Source: Pedobacter ureilyticus (lineage in GTDB: Bacteria; Bacteroidota; Bacteroidia; Sphingobacteriales; Sphingobacteriaceae). From it: 64,000 nucleotides of DNA. The notes under the pieces are model-generated. The model worked only from the letters and a program-made list of their open reading frames with translations. It searched no databases and was not told where the DNA came from. A program made the position numbers and the translations under genes. The stretch spans positions 1 to 64,000 of the forward strand of contig NZ_SSHJ01000004.1 in NCBI RefSeq assembly GCF_005925345.1, written 5' to 3'. Positions 8,263-18,606 of the stretch are shown here, one piece after another (position 1 is the stretch's first letter; each line of letters starts with the position of its first letter).

Positions 8263-11200
8263 ATGAGCATATCGACCACCAGTATTAAACGCCCGGTTCT
8301 AGCTATTGTAATGAACCTCATTATCATCCTTTTTGGGGTAATAGGCTATATGTTTTTGGGCGTAAGAGAATACCCATCTATCGATCCTTCTATTATTTCG
8401 GTACGGACCTCTTACCCAGGAGCAAATTCAGATATCATCGAATCTCAAATTACCGAACCTTTAGAAAAATCTATCAATTCTATTGATGGAATTAGAAATA
8501 TCACTTCGTCGAGCAACCAAGGCACAAGTAACATTACCGTTGAGTTTAATTTAGGGAAAGATATTGATGTTGCTGCCAACGATGTACGAGACAAAGTATC
8601 TCAGGCCGCAAGAAATCTACCTAAAGACATTGATGGTTTGCCCATTGTAAGCAAAGCTGATGCAAATTCGGATGCGATTATCTCTATGACCATACAGAGT
8701 GATAAACGCGGCGTAACCGATTTGAGTGATTTTGCAGAAAACGTAATTGCCGACAGGATACAGACCATTCCGGGGGTAAGTAGCATGCAAATTATGGGGC
8801 AACGTAAGTATGCCATGCGTATCAGGATAGACCCAACAAAACTAGCTTCGTATGGGCTTACTTCTCAAGATATTGTTACTGCCCTAGATAGAGAAAACGT
8901 AGAACTTCCCTCTGGAAAATTAACTGGCGCAGCAACAGAACTCACGGTAAAAACCTTAGGTAAACTCGCTAACGCAGAGCAGTTTAACAACCTGATCATT
9001 AAAAACGACAGCACCAGCGTAGTTCGTTTGCAGGATGTGGCTATCGCCGAAATTGGCTCTGAGAACGAAGAAACTGTACTTCGCGAATCGGGCAAACCCA
9101 TGGTAGCCATTGGTGTAATTCCACAGCCTGGGGCTAATTATTTAGATATCAGTAAAGAATTTTACAACAGGTTCGATAAGCTACAGGCAGATATGCCCGA
9201 AGATATCAAGCTTAAAATTTCACTAGATACAACAAGGTTCATCAAAAGCTCGGTAACAGAAGTTGCAGAAACCATTCTGATCTCTTTGGTACTGGTAATT
9301 CTAATCATCTATCTTTTCTTTAGGGATTGGGGCATTGCCTTTAGGCCGCTAATTGATATTCCGGTATCGTTAATTGCTACTTTCTTTATCATGTACATTT
9401 TTGGCTTCTCTATCAATGTATTAACCTTGTTAGCCATTGTTTTAGCCACAGGCTTGGTAGTTGATGATGGTATTGTAGTAACCGAAAACATCTTTAAGAA
9501 AGTAGAAGAAGGCTATTCGCCCATAGAGGCCGCTATCAAAGGGTCTAACGAAATTTTCTTTGCCGTAATTTCTATTTCTATCACACTGGCAGCGGTATTT
9601 TTGCCGGTAATTTTCTTGCAAGGCTTTGTTGGGCGGCTGTTTCGAGAGTTTGGCGTTACCATTGGTGCGGCCGTATTAATTTCGGCATTTGTATCGCTTA
9701 CTTTAACGCCAATGCTTAACGCATATTTGATGAAAAAAGGCGGGCACAAGCCATCTAAGTTCTATACTTTAACAGAACCTTATTTTGTAAAACTGAACGA
9801 CGGATACCAAGCGAACCTAGAGAAATTTTTAAAACGCCGTTGGTTAGCTGCACCTATCATTTTATTTTGCGCAGGGCTGATTTTTCTTTTCTGGAAAGTA
9901 TTACCTAAAGAAACTGCTCCTTACGATGATAGAAGTGCCATTAACATGAGTATAAGCACGCCAGAAGGCTCTTCTTTTGCGTTTACGGATAGGTTTGTGA
10001 TGAAAATTAACCAAATGGTTTTAGACTCTGTACCCGAGAAAAACGTGAACATTACCATTACCTCTCCTGGTTTTGGCGGTGCGGGATCTACCAACTCGGG
10101 TTTTGTAAGAATGGGATTGGTTGATCCAGGAGATCGCGAAAGATCGCAAAAGGAAATAGCAGATAAACTGACAAAAATTACCCGTAAATACACCGAAGGG
10201 AAAGTTACTGTTACACAGCAACCCACCATCTCGGTAGGCAGAAGAGGTGGTTTGCCAATCAGCTACATTATACAGGCACAGAATTTCGAAAAACTTCGCG
10301 AAAAAGTCCCTTTGTTTATGGAGCAGGTTGCTCAAGACCCAACCTTTACCACTTCAGATGTCAACTTAAAATTCAATAAACCAGAAATTAACCTAACCAT
10401 AGATAGGGAAAAGGCCAAAAGCTTAGGCATTTCTATTGTTGATATTGCCCAAACGCTACAATTAGGCCTAAGCGGACAACGTTTTTCTTACTTCTTTATG
10501 AACGGCAAACAATACCAAGTAATTGGTCAGTTTGATGTTGCCAACAGAAAAGACCCCTTAGACCTTAGTTCTGTCTATGTAAGAAACGATAAAGGTCAGT
10601 TAATTCAACTAGATAACTTGGTAACAGCAAAAGAAGAAAGTAGCCCACCGCAATTGTACCGTTACAATCGTTTCATTTCGGCCACCGTTTCGGCAGGCTT
10701 GGCACCGGGCAAAAGTATAGGAGATGGCATTGAAGCCATGGACAGAATTGCCGCTAAAGTTTTAGACGAAAGTTTTACCACCGATTTAAGTGGCGAATCT
10801 AGAGATTTTAAAGAAAGTTCTTCTAATACCATGTTTGCCTTTGGATTGGCTTTATTATTAGTTTATTTGATTTTATCGGCGCAGTTCGAAAGTTTTAAAG
10901 ATCCAATTATTATCATTTTAACCGTACCAATGGCAGTTGCAGGTGCTTTCCTGTCGCTTTGGTTATGCGGCCAAAGTTGGAATATCTTTAGCCAAATTGG
11001 CACCATTATGCTAATTGGTTTGGTAACCAAAAATGGTATTCTAATTGTAGAATTTGCCAACCAGCTTAAAGAGCAAGGCAAATCGGTACAAGAAGCTATT
11101 AGAGAAGCAGCAGTTTCTAGGTTACGCCCAATTTTGATGACCAGTTTGGCCATAGCCATTGGTGCTTTGCCCATTGCCATGGCCTTGGGGGCTGCCGCAA

Positions 11201-11379
11201 AAAGTAGAATGAGCATGGGAACCGTAATCATTGGAGGTACACTTTTCTCTTTGATCCTCACCTTATTTGTAATCCCTGCCATTTACTCACTGTGGTCAAA
11301 AGAGCATAAAGAAAATACAGATTTAAAACAATCTTTGGCTGCGGCATTGGCCGATGAGGAAAAACCAAACAACCAATAG
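8263..11379 (+). CDS. RND multidrug efflux permease (AcrB/HAE1 type)
   Basis: This 1038-residue inner-membrane proton-driven pump has the usual twelve-helix, two-lobe layout. The proton-relay Asp pair is Asp401-Asp402 in LVVDDGIVVTENIF of transmembrane helix 4, and the relay Lys lies in GLVTKNGILIVEF. The periplasmic porter and docking domains fall between the first and second helices and between helices 7 and 8. Length and motifs match hydrophobe/amphiphile efflux pumps rather than metal (CusA) pumps, since no Met-rich metal site is evident. The adaptor is 2 nt upstream and the TolC gene starts 13 nt after the stop. Confidence 0.94.
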   Translation: MSISTTSIKRPVLAIVMNLIIILFGVIGYMFLGVREYPSIDPSIISVRTSYPGANSDIIESQITEPLEKSINSIDGIRNITSSSNQGTSNITVEFNLGKDIDVAANDVRDKVSQAARNLPKDIDGLPIVSKADANSDAIISMTIQSDKRGVTDLSDFAENVIADRIQTIPGVSSMQIMGQRKYAMRIRIDPTKLASYGLTSQDIVTALDRENVELPSGKLTGAATELTVKTLGKLANAEQFNNLIIKNDSTSVVRLQDVAIAEIGSENEETVLRESGKPMVAIGVIPQPGANYLDISKEFYNRFDKLQADMPEDIKLKISLDTTRFIKSSVTEVAETILISLVLVILIIYLFFRDWGIAFRPLIDIPVSLIATFFIMYIFGFSINVLTLLAIVLATGLVVDDGIVVTENIFKKVEEGYSPIEAAIKGSNEIFFAVISISITLAAVFLPVIFLQGFVGRLFREFGVTIGAAVLISAFVSLTLTPMLNAYLMKKGGHKPSKFYTLTEPYFVKLNDGYQANLEKFLKRRWLAAPIILFCAGLIFLFWKVLPKETAPYDDRSAINMSISTPEGSSFAFTDRFVMKINQMVLDSVPEKNVNITITSPGFGGAGSTNSGFVRMGLVDPGDRERSQKEIADKLTKITRKYTEGKVTVTQQPTISVGRRGGLPISYIIQAQNFEKLREKVPLFMEQVAQDPTFTTSDVNLKFNKPEINLTIDREKAKSLGISIVDIAQTLQLGLSGQRFSYFFMNGKQYQVIGQFDVANRKDPLDLSSVYVRNDKGQLIQLDNLVTAKEESSPPQLYRYNRFISATVSAGLAPGKSIGDGIEAMDRIAAKVLDESFTTDLSGESRDFKESSSNTMFAFGLALLLVYLILSAQFESFKDPIIIILTVPMAVAGAFLSLWLCGQSWNIFSQIGTIMLIGLVTKNGILIVEFANQLKEQGKSVQEAIREAAVSRLRPILMTSLAIAIGALPIAMALGAAAKSRMSMGTVIIGGTLFSLILTLFVIPAIYSLWSKEHKENTDLKQSLAAALADEEKPNNQ

Positions 11380-11392
11380 TGCACACGTGGAA

Positions 11393-12712
11393 ATGAAACA
11401 TTATAGATTTAGAATACTTGCCGCACTGGCGATATGTTTTTTTAGCATTTCAATTGTTCAAGGGCAAGAAAAACTAACTTTAAAAGAAGCAGTAAGCATT
11501 GCCCTACAAAACAACTACGACATTAAATTAATTAAAAACGAGGTTGAGATCGCAAAGAACAATGCTAACATTGGCAACGCAGGAATATTACCTGTTGCTG
11601 CGGCTACTTTCAATACTGGCGGAAGCAGACAAAACACTGTACAAACTCAAGCCAGTGGCACCGAAAGAAGAATAAATGGTGCACGCAATAGTAACATGGG
11701 GTATGGCATTGGCCTAGATTGGACTATTTTTGATGGCTTTACCATGTTTGCCAACTACGAACGCTTGAAAACCTTACGCCAACAAGGCGAAAAAAATGCC
11801 GACTTACAAATTTTGACAACCATAACAGATGTACTTTCTGCTTATTACAACGTAGCCAAACAACAGCAGTTGGTTATTGCGGCAGACAGCACCATCGATA
11901 TTTCTGCGTTTCGTTTACGCATAGCGGACAGCAAATTAAAAATTGGACGGGGCTCTAAATTGGATGTTTTGGCAGCTCAAGTAGATTATAATACAGACAC
12001 ATCAGCCTATTTGCAGCAAAAAAACCTGCTCAACAATTATCAGGTAACCTTAAATCAGCTGTTAGCTAGAGATGTTAACATCAAGTTTACAGTAGACAAT
12101 ACTTTTGATATAGAAGAAACCCTCAACTACACCAATCTTGCCGCTCAAATGGAGCAATTAAATCCGGCTTTACAAAGTGCCTTATTAAATAAAAAAGTGG
12201 CTGAAATAAGCTTAAAGCAAGTACAAGGCAATCGCTATCCTCAAATTAGCTTAAACAGTGGCTATGATTTTAACAAGAGCGAATCTCCAACTGGTTTTAA
12301 CACTCAATTTAGAGCAAACGGTTTTAGCTATGGGCTAACAGCAAGCTTTAATATTTTCAATGGTTTTTTGCAACGTCAAAATGAGCGAAACGCAAAGGTA
12401 AATATCAGCTCTGCCAATTTACAGGTAGAACAAACTAAGCAAAATTTATCTGCGCAGTTAACTGCAGCTTATCAAGACTATACCACTTTTATAGAATTAG
12501 CCAAATTAGAACAAGGAAATATCAATATCGCTAACCAAAATTTAAACATTACATTAGAAAAATACAGATTAGGCAACATTACACCACTAGAATTAAGAGA
12601 AGCACAAAAAAATGCTATAGATGCAAACAACAGATATTTAGAAGTAAAATATCAAGGGAAATTGGCAGAGATTTATTTAAAGCAAATTAGCGGCACGCTT
12701 AATCTACAATAA
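11393..12712 (+). CDS. TolC family outer-membrane efflux channel
   Basis: The product has 439 residues from the ATG at 11393. An in-frame upstream start at 11354 would overlap the pump gene and put 13 extra residues before the signal peptide, so I reject it; GTGGAA just upstream of 11393 is a fair ribosome site. The signal peptide ends at IVQGQ. Two OEP repeats follow, beginning LTLKEAVSIALQNNYDIKL and, in the second half, AAQMEQLNPALQSALL, with long coiled helices between. It completes the tripartite pump encoded by the two preceding genes. Confidence 0.92.
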   Translation: MKHYRFRILAALAICFFSISIVQGQEKLTLKEAVSIALQNNYDIKLIKNEVEIAKNNANIGNAGILPVAAATFNTGGSRQNTVQTQASGTERRINGARNSNMGYGIGLDWTIFDGFTMFANYERLKTLRQQGEKNADLQILTTITDVLSAYYNVAKQQQLVIAADSTIDISAFRLRIADSKLKIGRGSKLDVLAAQVDYNTDTSAYLQQKNLLNNYQVTLNQLLARDVNIKFTVDNTFDIEETLNYTNLAAQMEQLNPALQSALLNKKVAEISLKQVQGNRYPQISLNSGYDFNKSESPTGFNTQFRANGFSYGLTASFNIFNGFLQRQNERNAKVNISSANLQVEQTKQNLSAQLTAAYQDYTTFIELAKLEQGNINIANQNLNITLEKYRLGNITPLELREAQKNAIDANNRYLEVKYQGKLAEIYLKQISGTLNLQ

Positions 12713-12817
12713 TATTACAGTACGGGCGAAATATCTTTGGCCCCAACAGAAAATTTTTCATACCTGACAAAAAAATATTCCGCTCCTACTTTTTAAAAAA
12801 ATTTATTAACTTAGGGC

Positions 12818-13681
12818 ATGATTTTAGTTGCAGATAGCGGATCATCTAAGACAGATTGGATGGCCTACAGCCCAGAACAAACACTTTCATTTAGTACACA
12901 AGGTATTAATCCTTATTTTGCAAATGCGCAAGATGTTTTTAGAATTCTGTCTAAAAACAAAGAAATGGCTACAATTGCTGATGAAGTAAAGGAAGTTTAT
13001 TTTTTTGGCGCCGGCTGTCTCAATCCAGATAAACACGAAATCGTTTCCAATGGGCTTTCTTCATTTTTTAAGAATGCCTTTATCAGTGTAGACCATGATC
13101 TAATTGGCTCTGCCTACGCTACCTGCGGCGATAAAAAAGGTTTGGCCTGCATTTTAGGCACAGGCTCTAACATTGCTTATTACGATGGAGAAACCTTATT
13201 TAATGGCAACCATGGCTTAGGCTACATTTTGGGCGATGAAGGCTCGGGAACTTACTTCGGCAAAAAAATGCTGATCTCGTATTTGCATAAAACCATGCCT
13301 GCAGATTTAAGGGATCTTTTTGCCGCGAGTTTTGACGTAAACAAAGATGTTGTAGTAGAAAATGTTTATCAAAAACCTTTTCCTAATTCTTATTTAGCTA
13401 CTTTTAGCAGGTTTATGATCCATAATAAACAGCACCCGTTTATACAAAAAACATTAAAGGAGGGTTTCCAAGAGTTTATAGACACCAATGTAAAAGATTA
13501 CAAAAACTATAAAACTTTAGAGTGCAACTTTGTTGGATCTATCAGTTACTACTACCAAGACGAATTACGTGCAGTTTTTGCAGAGAACAACCTTAAAATT
13601 GGCAAAACACTGCAAAAGCCAATTGAAGGAATTTTCGAGTATATTTTGAAAAGAGAAGGAATATTAGAGAAAGCAGGGTAG
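12818..13681 (+). CDS. BadF/BadG/BcrA/BcrD-type ATPase, N-acetylglucosamine kinase-like
   Basis: This 287-residue member of the ASKHA ATPase fold carries the phosphate-1 motif at its start (DSGSSKTDW), the phosphate-2 motif ACILGTGSNIAYYDG and GYILGDEGSGTYFGK. Bacteroidota homologues are annotated as N-acetylglucosamine kinases, so phosphorylation of an amino sugar from cell-wall turnover is the likely role, by inference. It stands alone: 105 nt after the efflux operon and convergent with the small protein gene that ends at 13685, 3 nt away. Confidence 0.8.
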   Translation: MILVADSGSSKTDWMAYSPEQTLSFSTQGINPYFANAQDVFRILSKNKEMATIADEVKEVYFFGAGCLNPDKHEIVSNGLSSFFKNAFISVDHDLIGSAYATCGDKKGLACILGTGSNIAYYDGETLFNGNHGLGYILGDEGSGTYFGKKMLISYLHKTMPADLRDLFAASFDVNKDVVVENVYQKPFPNSYLATFSRFMIHNKQHPFIQKTLKEGFQEFIDTNVKDYKNYKTLECNFVGSISYYYQDELRAVFAENNLKIGKTLQKPIEGIFEYILKREGILEKAG

Positions 13682-13684
13682 CCA

Positions 13685-13939
13685 TTAAGCTACATCTGTT
13701 TCTTTATTTTGTTTGCGTTTATCGTAAGCTTTTTTTAAGCCGTAAGCTACTCCTGCAGCAATTAAAACACTTGCACCGCCATCTATAGGCACGTCATCAG
13801 GGTTATACTCATCACAGCCTGGTTCCGGATCAAAGGGATCACAAGGACCTTGGGCGTACGTCTTATAAACACTACATGAAATCATCAAAATGCTTAAAAA
13901 AGCAACTCTATAAACTATCTTAACTATATTGTATCTCAC
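13685..13939 (-). CDS. Small secreted/anchored protein with PIDGG C-terminal segment
   Basis: The 84-residue product has an N-terminal signal segment, a short Cys- and acidic-rich linker (GPCDPFDPEPGCDEY), then PIDGGASVLIAAGVAYGLKK, a short hydrophobic helix, and a basic tail. This tripartite C-terminus resembles the PID-CTERM protein-sorting class that I recall from Bacteroidota; that assignment is from memory of the family. Its core is so short that the protein may be little more than the sorting tail. No partner sortase is in the window. Confidence 0.65.
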   Translation of the reverse strand: MRYNIVKIVYRVAFLSILMISCSVYKTYAQGPCDPFDPEPGCDEYNPDDVPIDGGASVLIAAGVAYGLKKAYDKRKQNKETDVA

Positions 13940-14013
13940 TGTAGCTTAATTATAATTTTTCTCGGTAAACGGAGTTCATTTACATTTTTCAACTAGACGT
14001 TACAATTATAGGT

Positions 14014-14051
14014 GTTTTTTTATCGAGAAAAAAATTTTTTCGATAAAAAAA
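14014..14051 (-). terminator. Strong AT-rich hairpin terminator
   Basis: TTTTTTTATCGA at 14015-14026 pairs perfectly with TCGATAAAAAAA at 14040-14051. It lies 60 nt downstream of the lipoprotein gene that ends at 14111, and upstream of the small PIDGG gene, so it can separate the two transcripts on the minus strand. Confidence 0.7.
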
Positions 14052-14110
14052 TAGATTTTACTTCGTTAAAAATCAGAATATTACATCAATTAAAAACGAA
14101 AGAGCCCTAG

Positions 14111-14575
14111 TTAATATGCTGCTTTATAATTAATTTGAATATCTAGCTTAATAGTGCTTTCTGGCATCACATTTATTGAATTAATTTTACCACTTCCATC
14201 AAAGTTATTTGCAAACAACTTTCCATCAGGTTCTACAGTAAACACAGAGTACTCGCCTACTGCAAGCTCACACTCGTAAAAGCCATTAGCATTAGACTTT
14301 ATGGTCTTGATTAACCTGCCCTTCACTTTGGTAAATAGAGGTGCTTCACCTTCCACATCTTTAAATGTAACCACTTCGTAAACCTGCAACTCCCGTGTCA
14401 CTACTTTATGTGCTTTAGCTTTTGGTTCATCTGGTGAAGGCATCATGTTTCCTTCTATCCAATTCAAGGTTCCGAAAACTCCCTGCTTAATTTTTGGCAT
14501 GCCTTCTTTTTTTGTTACGCAACCTGTTAAAATAATTACCAAGCATACAAATAGCATCTTTTTAGTAGAAGTCAT
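14111..14575 (-). CDS. Lipoprotein with carboxypeptidase-regulatory-like fold
   Basis: The 154-residue product has a lipobox ILTGC near residue 19, so it is lipidated. The mature part contains a short transthyretin-like pattern: FTKVKGRLIKTIKSNANGFYECELAVGEYSVF, written here as two strands around SNANGFYE. It ends with a region predicted as beta strands. This pattern is common in small Bacteroidota lipoproteins of unknown role. It is divergent from the subtilase gene that starts at 14627. Confidence 0.7.
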   Translation of the reverse strand: MTSTKKMLFVCLVIILTGCVTKKEGMPKIKQGVFGTLNWIEGNMMPSPDEPKAKAHKVVTRELQVYEVVTFKDVEGEAPLFTKVKGRLIKTIKSNANGFYECELAVGEYSVFTVEPDGKLFANNFDGSGKINSINVMPESTIKLDIQINYKAAY

Positions 14576-14626
14576 ACAATTATCTCTAATATTGTGGTTA
14601 ATTTAATCATTTATTTAGATTATCAA

Positions 14627-17600
14627 ATGAGCCGCCTAAAAATACTAAACTGTATTGCCGTTTTTACACTATTTTATTCGATTAACAACTGTAAGCTATA
14701 TGCACAGGCAAATAGGCAAAACCAAACTAATACGGTTTTTCTAAAACAGAATGCTACAGAACTTAATTCGATAGAAAACACCAAGCGTTTGCGAGCTTTC
14801 TCGTTAGCAGCAGAAAAAGGCTGGGAAACTTTTGGCATTACCAAAAATGGTAACGTTTTTACCTTACACGGTGTAGATGATTTTGGAATGCCCTTGTATA
14901 AAATTACCGAAAACAATGCTATATCGGCAGCTACAATAAATACCAATAAATTATACACCGGAGGCTCGCTTGGCTTAAACTTAAGTGGAAGCACCATGCC
15001 TAACAACAAGGTTGCCATTTGGGATGGTGGCGCTGTTTTAACCACCCATGTAGAGTTTCAAACCAATAGAGTAGAAGTTAAAGATGGGGTTGTGGCCTCC
15101 TCTACTCATGCTACACACGTGGCAGGCACTATAATGGCCGAAGGGAAAAACCCAAATGCCAAGGGAATGGCTTACGGCCTGCCTAAATTATTGTCGTTCG
15201 ATTTCAACAATGACAACTCAGAAATGTCAAACAATGCGGCTTCTCTTTTAATTTCTAACCACTCTTACGGCACTATTGCAGGTTGGTATGAAAACACGAG
15301 CGCCAACAGGTGGGAATTTAGAGGCCAAGCAGGCGCCAACGAAGATTATAAATTTGGATATTACGATAGCGATGCCAAAGAATGGGACAGAATTTGCTAC
15401 AATGCACCTTATTATTTGCCGGTAAAATCTGGTGGAAACTATAGAAGCAGCAATGGCCCAGCTATTGGCGCTACTTACTATCGATACAATGCAAGTGGCA
15501 GTATGGTAAATGCTGGAGCTCGTCCTGCCGGAATTTCAAGTAACGATGGCTATGACATTTTAGGCACTTATGCCGTGGCTAAAAACATTTTGACGGTAGC
15601 CGCAGTAAACCCATTGCCTTTTGGCACGGTTAACCCTAGTGATGTGGTGATTTCATCTTTTAGCGCATGGGGCCCAACCGATGACGGCCGGATTAAACCA
15701 GACATTGCCGCCGATGGGGTAAGTGTGACTTCTACTAGTGATGCTGCCGGCAACCAAAGCTACACTACCTTATCGGGAACGTCTATGGCGGCGCCTAGTG
15801 TAAGTGGTTCATTGGTACTTTTACAAGAACTTTACAACCAAAAGAACAATGCTTTTATGAGAGCCGCCACCCTAAAAGCACTTACCTTAGGCACTGCCAG
15901 CGAAGCTGGCGCCAACCCGGGCCCAGATTATATATTTGGCTGGGGACTAATGAATACCGAGAATGCTGCAAAAGCGATTTTAAATAACGGAACAAAAAGC
16001 TCGATAACTGAAAAAGTACTTAATCAAGGTGCGACCGAAACCTTTACGGTTGTTGCTTCTGGCGACGGCCCTATCATAGCTACTATTGCTTGGACCGACC
16101 CAGAAATAGACATTATTCCGGCAGCCAATGCGTTAAATAATACCACATTGAGGCTGGTAAACGATTTAGACATGAGCGCAAGTGACGGAAACGCTACTTT
16201 TTTACCCTGGATATTAAACCCTGCTATGCCAGCCGCCGCCGCTAGCAAAGGCAATAATTTTAGAGATAACGTAGAACAAGTATATATTGCAGATGCTGTA
16301 CCCGGTAAAACTTACACTTTTACCATTTCGCACAAAGGCACCTTACAAAGGGGGTCGCAAGCTTTTGCTGTGGTGGTTACGGGAATCGGCGGAAATCCTT
16401 ATTGTGTTTCAGGGGCTTCTTCTTCGAACGATTCTAAAATTACAGGATTTGACCTGGCCAATATCAGCTATACCGCGTCTGCTGGTTGCACCACCTACAG
16501 CAATTTTACTAACCAAACCATCGAGCTAGAAAAAGCAAAAACTTACCCATTAACGGTTTCGTTAGGTACCTGTGGCGCAAATTTCAATAAAATAGCAAAA
16601 GTTTTTATCGATTGGAATGGCGACGGCGATTTCAACGACAACAATGAATTGGTGGCTACAAGCAACATGATCAATGGCAATGGGCTATTAACGGCAAATC
16701 TATCAGTTCCTGCAACGGTTAACATCAATAGTTTTTCGTTACTAAGAGTAGTGCTAACAGAAGTCAATGATGCCAATGTAGTACAAGCTTGTGGTATATA
16801 TGCCAAAGGCGAAACCCAAGATTACAGAGTTAAATTTATAGGTACCAGTACCGACGTGGGAATTAGCAAAATTAAAGACCCAATTTCTAACTGTGCAAAT
16901 GCGCAGCAAACGGTGAGTGTAGTGATACGTAACTATGGAACCCAAAGCATTTCGAATATCCCCGTTAGTGCTAACATTATGGATGGGAACAATATCATTG
17001 CTACCTTAAATGGAACTTATACAGGCGAAATTAAACCTTCGCAAGAGCAGGAATTTATGTTGCCCGGATCTTATTCTACAACGGCGGGCGCAACTTATCA
17101 GGTTTCGGCCCAAACCTTGTTAAGTACCGACCTCATCTCTACCAATAATGAAATAAGCAAAACCGAACAGGCAAGCTTAGCCCCTACTATTGACAATGCT
17201 TCGGCTTTATTTTGCGACAACAGTAAACAATACCAACTAGCTGCCAGCGGAGAAGGTGTTAGCTATTGGTATGAAAGCGCTACCGCTACCCTTCCATTTG
17301 CTTACGGCAATAACATCAATGTTCCGTCTACATCGAGCAATCAAACCTATCATGCCGGATTAAATGAATACGCAAGCACCCTTGGACCCAAAAATAAATA
17401 CGAAGCAAGGCTAGGCGGTGGTACATATCTGCAAACTACTAGTAGCGTAAATGTATACGTTAATGCTCCTACCTTACTTGAGAGTGCTCGCCTGTATATT
17501 GGCTATCCGGGTACCATTAAATTTTACGTAGAAAATTCATCTGGAGTAGAAGTTTCTAGTACTACCCTGAAGGTAAATGCTACTAGGAACATCCCCTTGG

Positions 17601-18349
17601 CAGGCAACGCACCAAACGATTTGACCGACCAAGGAGAAGTTTACTTGCTAAACCTTAAATTTCCTAACAAGGGAAGTTATACCATACGTGTTGTTTATGA
17701 AGATGGCGCAACTATTTTCAGAAATAATGGTTTAAGCACCGACATTTACCCGCTAAGCTCAGCACTAGAAATTTTCAATATTTTAGGCAACAATGCTACT
17801 CAGCCTGCATCTTTTTACTACTATTTTTATGATGTGAAGGTTAAAGCATTGGGCTGTGTTGGATCTGCTAGATTGGAAGTGCCGACAACCAACTTTCAAA
17901 TCAGCAGAAATGGAGACGAATTGGTTGCTAACTTAGCTGGAATTACGCAATGGTATGTTAACGGCGAAAAAATAGCCAATGCTACAGCTCAAACCTACAA
18001 ACCATTTAAAGCTGGAAAATACCAAGCTTGGACAACAATTGGCACTTGTACTGCCATATCTAACGAAATTGCATTCCTAAATTCGAACAATAACGATAGC
18101 GAAATTAAGCTACAGGTATTTCCAATACCGGCGGCCAAAGAGCTTACTGTAGCTTTCGAAATTACAAGTGAGCAGGCCATAACATTAAGTTTAACAAACG
18201 TGTTAGGCCAACAAATATACCAGCAAAGTAAACGGGTAGTGGGTACCTATATCGAAAACATAGACGTTTCTCAATTGGCCAAGGGCACTTATGTTTTAAC
18301 CGTCAAAACCGATCAAAAGGTTTATTCTAAAAAAATAGTAGTGATATAG
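14627..18349 (+). CDS. Secreted S8 (subtilisin-like) serine protease, T9SS cargo
   Basis: The product has 1240 residues from the ATG at 14627; an upstream GTG at 14594 is less likely because the signal peptide starts at 14627 and ends at LYAQ. The catalytic triad is Asp133 (AIWDGG), His164 (THATHVAGTI) and Ser386 (LSGTSMAAPSVSG). After the protease domain come a beta-sandwich, a GEVED-type domain (KVFIDWNGDGDFND), a CARDB-like segment, and a C-terminal sorting domain (LQVFPIPAAKEL ... GTYVLTVKTD). It is therefore exported through T9SS and anchored or released at the cell surface. All catalytic residues are intact. Confidence 0.92.
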   Translation: MSRLKILNCIAVFTLFYSINNCKLYAQANRQNQTNTVFLKQNATELNSIENTKRLRAFSLAAEKGWETFGITKNGNVFTLHGVDDFGMPLYKITENNAISAATINTNKLYTGGSLGLNLSGSTMPNNKVAIWDGGAVLTTHVEFQTNRVEVKDGVVASSTHATHVAGTIMAEGKNPNAKGMAYGLPKLLSFDFNNDNSEMSNNAASLLISNHSYGTIAGWYENTSANRWEFRGQAGANEDYKFGYYDSDAKEWDRICYNAPYYLPVKSGGNYRSSNGPAIGATYYRYNASGSMVNAGARPAGISSNDGYDILGTYAVAKNILTVAAVNPLPFGTVNPSDVVISSFSAWGPTDDGRIKPDIAADGVSVTSTSDAAGNQSYTTLSGTSMAAPSVSGSLVLLQELYNQKNNAFMRAATLKALTLGTASEAGANPGPDYIFGWGLMNTENAAKAILNNGTKSSITEKVLNQGATETFTVVASGDGPIIATIAWTDPEIDIIPAANALNNTTLRLVNDLDMSASDGNATFLPWILNPAMPAAAASKGNNFRDNVEQVYIADAVPGKTYTFTISHKGTLQRGSQAFAVVVTGIGGNPYCVSGASSSNDSKITGFDLANISYTASAGCTTYSNFTNQTIELEKAKTYPLTVSLGTCGANFNKIAKVFIDWNGDGDFNDNNELVATSNMINGNGLLTANLSVPATVNINSFSLLRVVLTEVNDANVVQACGIYAKGETQDYRVKFIGTSTDVGISKIKDPISNCANAQQTVSVVIRNYGTQSISNIPVSANIMDGNNIIATLNGTYTGEIKPSQEQEFMLPGSYSTTAGATYQVSAQTLLSTDLISTNNEISKTEQASLAPTIDNASALFCDNSKQYQLAASGEGVSYWYESATATLPFAYGNNINVPSTSSNQTYHAGLNEYASTLGPKNKYEARLGGGTYLQTTSSVNVYVNAPTLLESARLYIGYPGTIKFYVENSSGVEVSSTTLKVNATRNIPLAGNAPNDLTDQGEVYLLNLKFPNKGSYTIRVVYEDGATIFRNNGLSTDIYPLSSALEIFNILGNNATQPASFYYYFYDVKVKALGCVGSARLEVPTTNFQISRNGDELVANLAGITQWYVNGEKIANATAQTYKPFKAGKYQAWTTIGTCTAISNEIAFLNSNNNDSEIKLQVFPIPAAKELTVAFEITSEQAITLSLTNVLGQQIYQQSKRVVGTYIENIDVSQLAKGTYVLTVKTDQKVYSKKIVVI

Positions 18350-18356
18350 GTTTGAT

Positions 18357-18402
18357 GTTTTTATCTGTTTAAAACTTTAGTTTCGATGATACAGATAAAA
18401 GA
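18357..18402 (+). terminator. Hairpin after the subtilase gene
   Basis: TTTTATCTGT at 18359-18368 and ACAGATAAAA at 18391-18400 are perfect 10-base complements with a 22-nt loop. The position, 9 nt after the stop codon, fits a terminator, although the stem is AT-rich. Confidence 0.5.
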
Positions 18403-18439
18403 CTTGGCTTAAGCTTAATAAATTAACGAGTTATGTCCC

Positions 18440-18550
18440 AAGTTCGCCATTTTCGAACGGACTGAAACGAAGAGAGAAATCTTAAAATAGCTCAACATTG
18501 GTTAAAGTTATTCAAAAGATTTCTCCTATCGTCGAAATGACGACCGCATT
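18440..18550. repeat. Dispersed GTCATTTCGACG repeat, copy 2
   Basis: AGATTTCTCCTATCGTCGAA at 18517 continuing into ATGACGACCG repeats the inner segment of the 140-bp element at 4881-5020 in reverse orientation. A weaker opposite arm with AGAGAGAAATCT lies near 18472, so the unit can fold on itself. Confidence 0.55.
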
Positions 18551-18606
18551 GTAACTCTACATAACCTAAACTATTGATAAACAAATTCATCACTCATGTT
18601 AGGTTA

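Noticed and set aside
10863..11282. 139-codon minus-strand frame in the RND pump gene
   Set aside because: It is a shadow of hydrophobic transmembrane codons in a complete pump gene.
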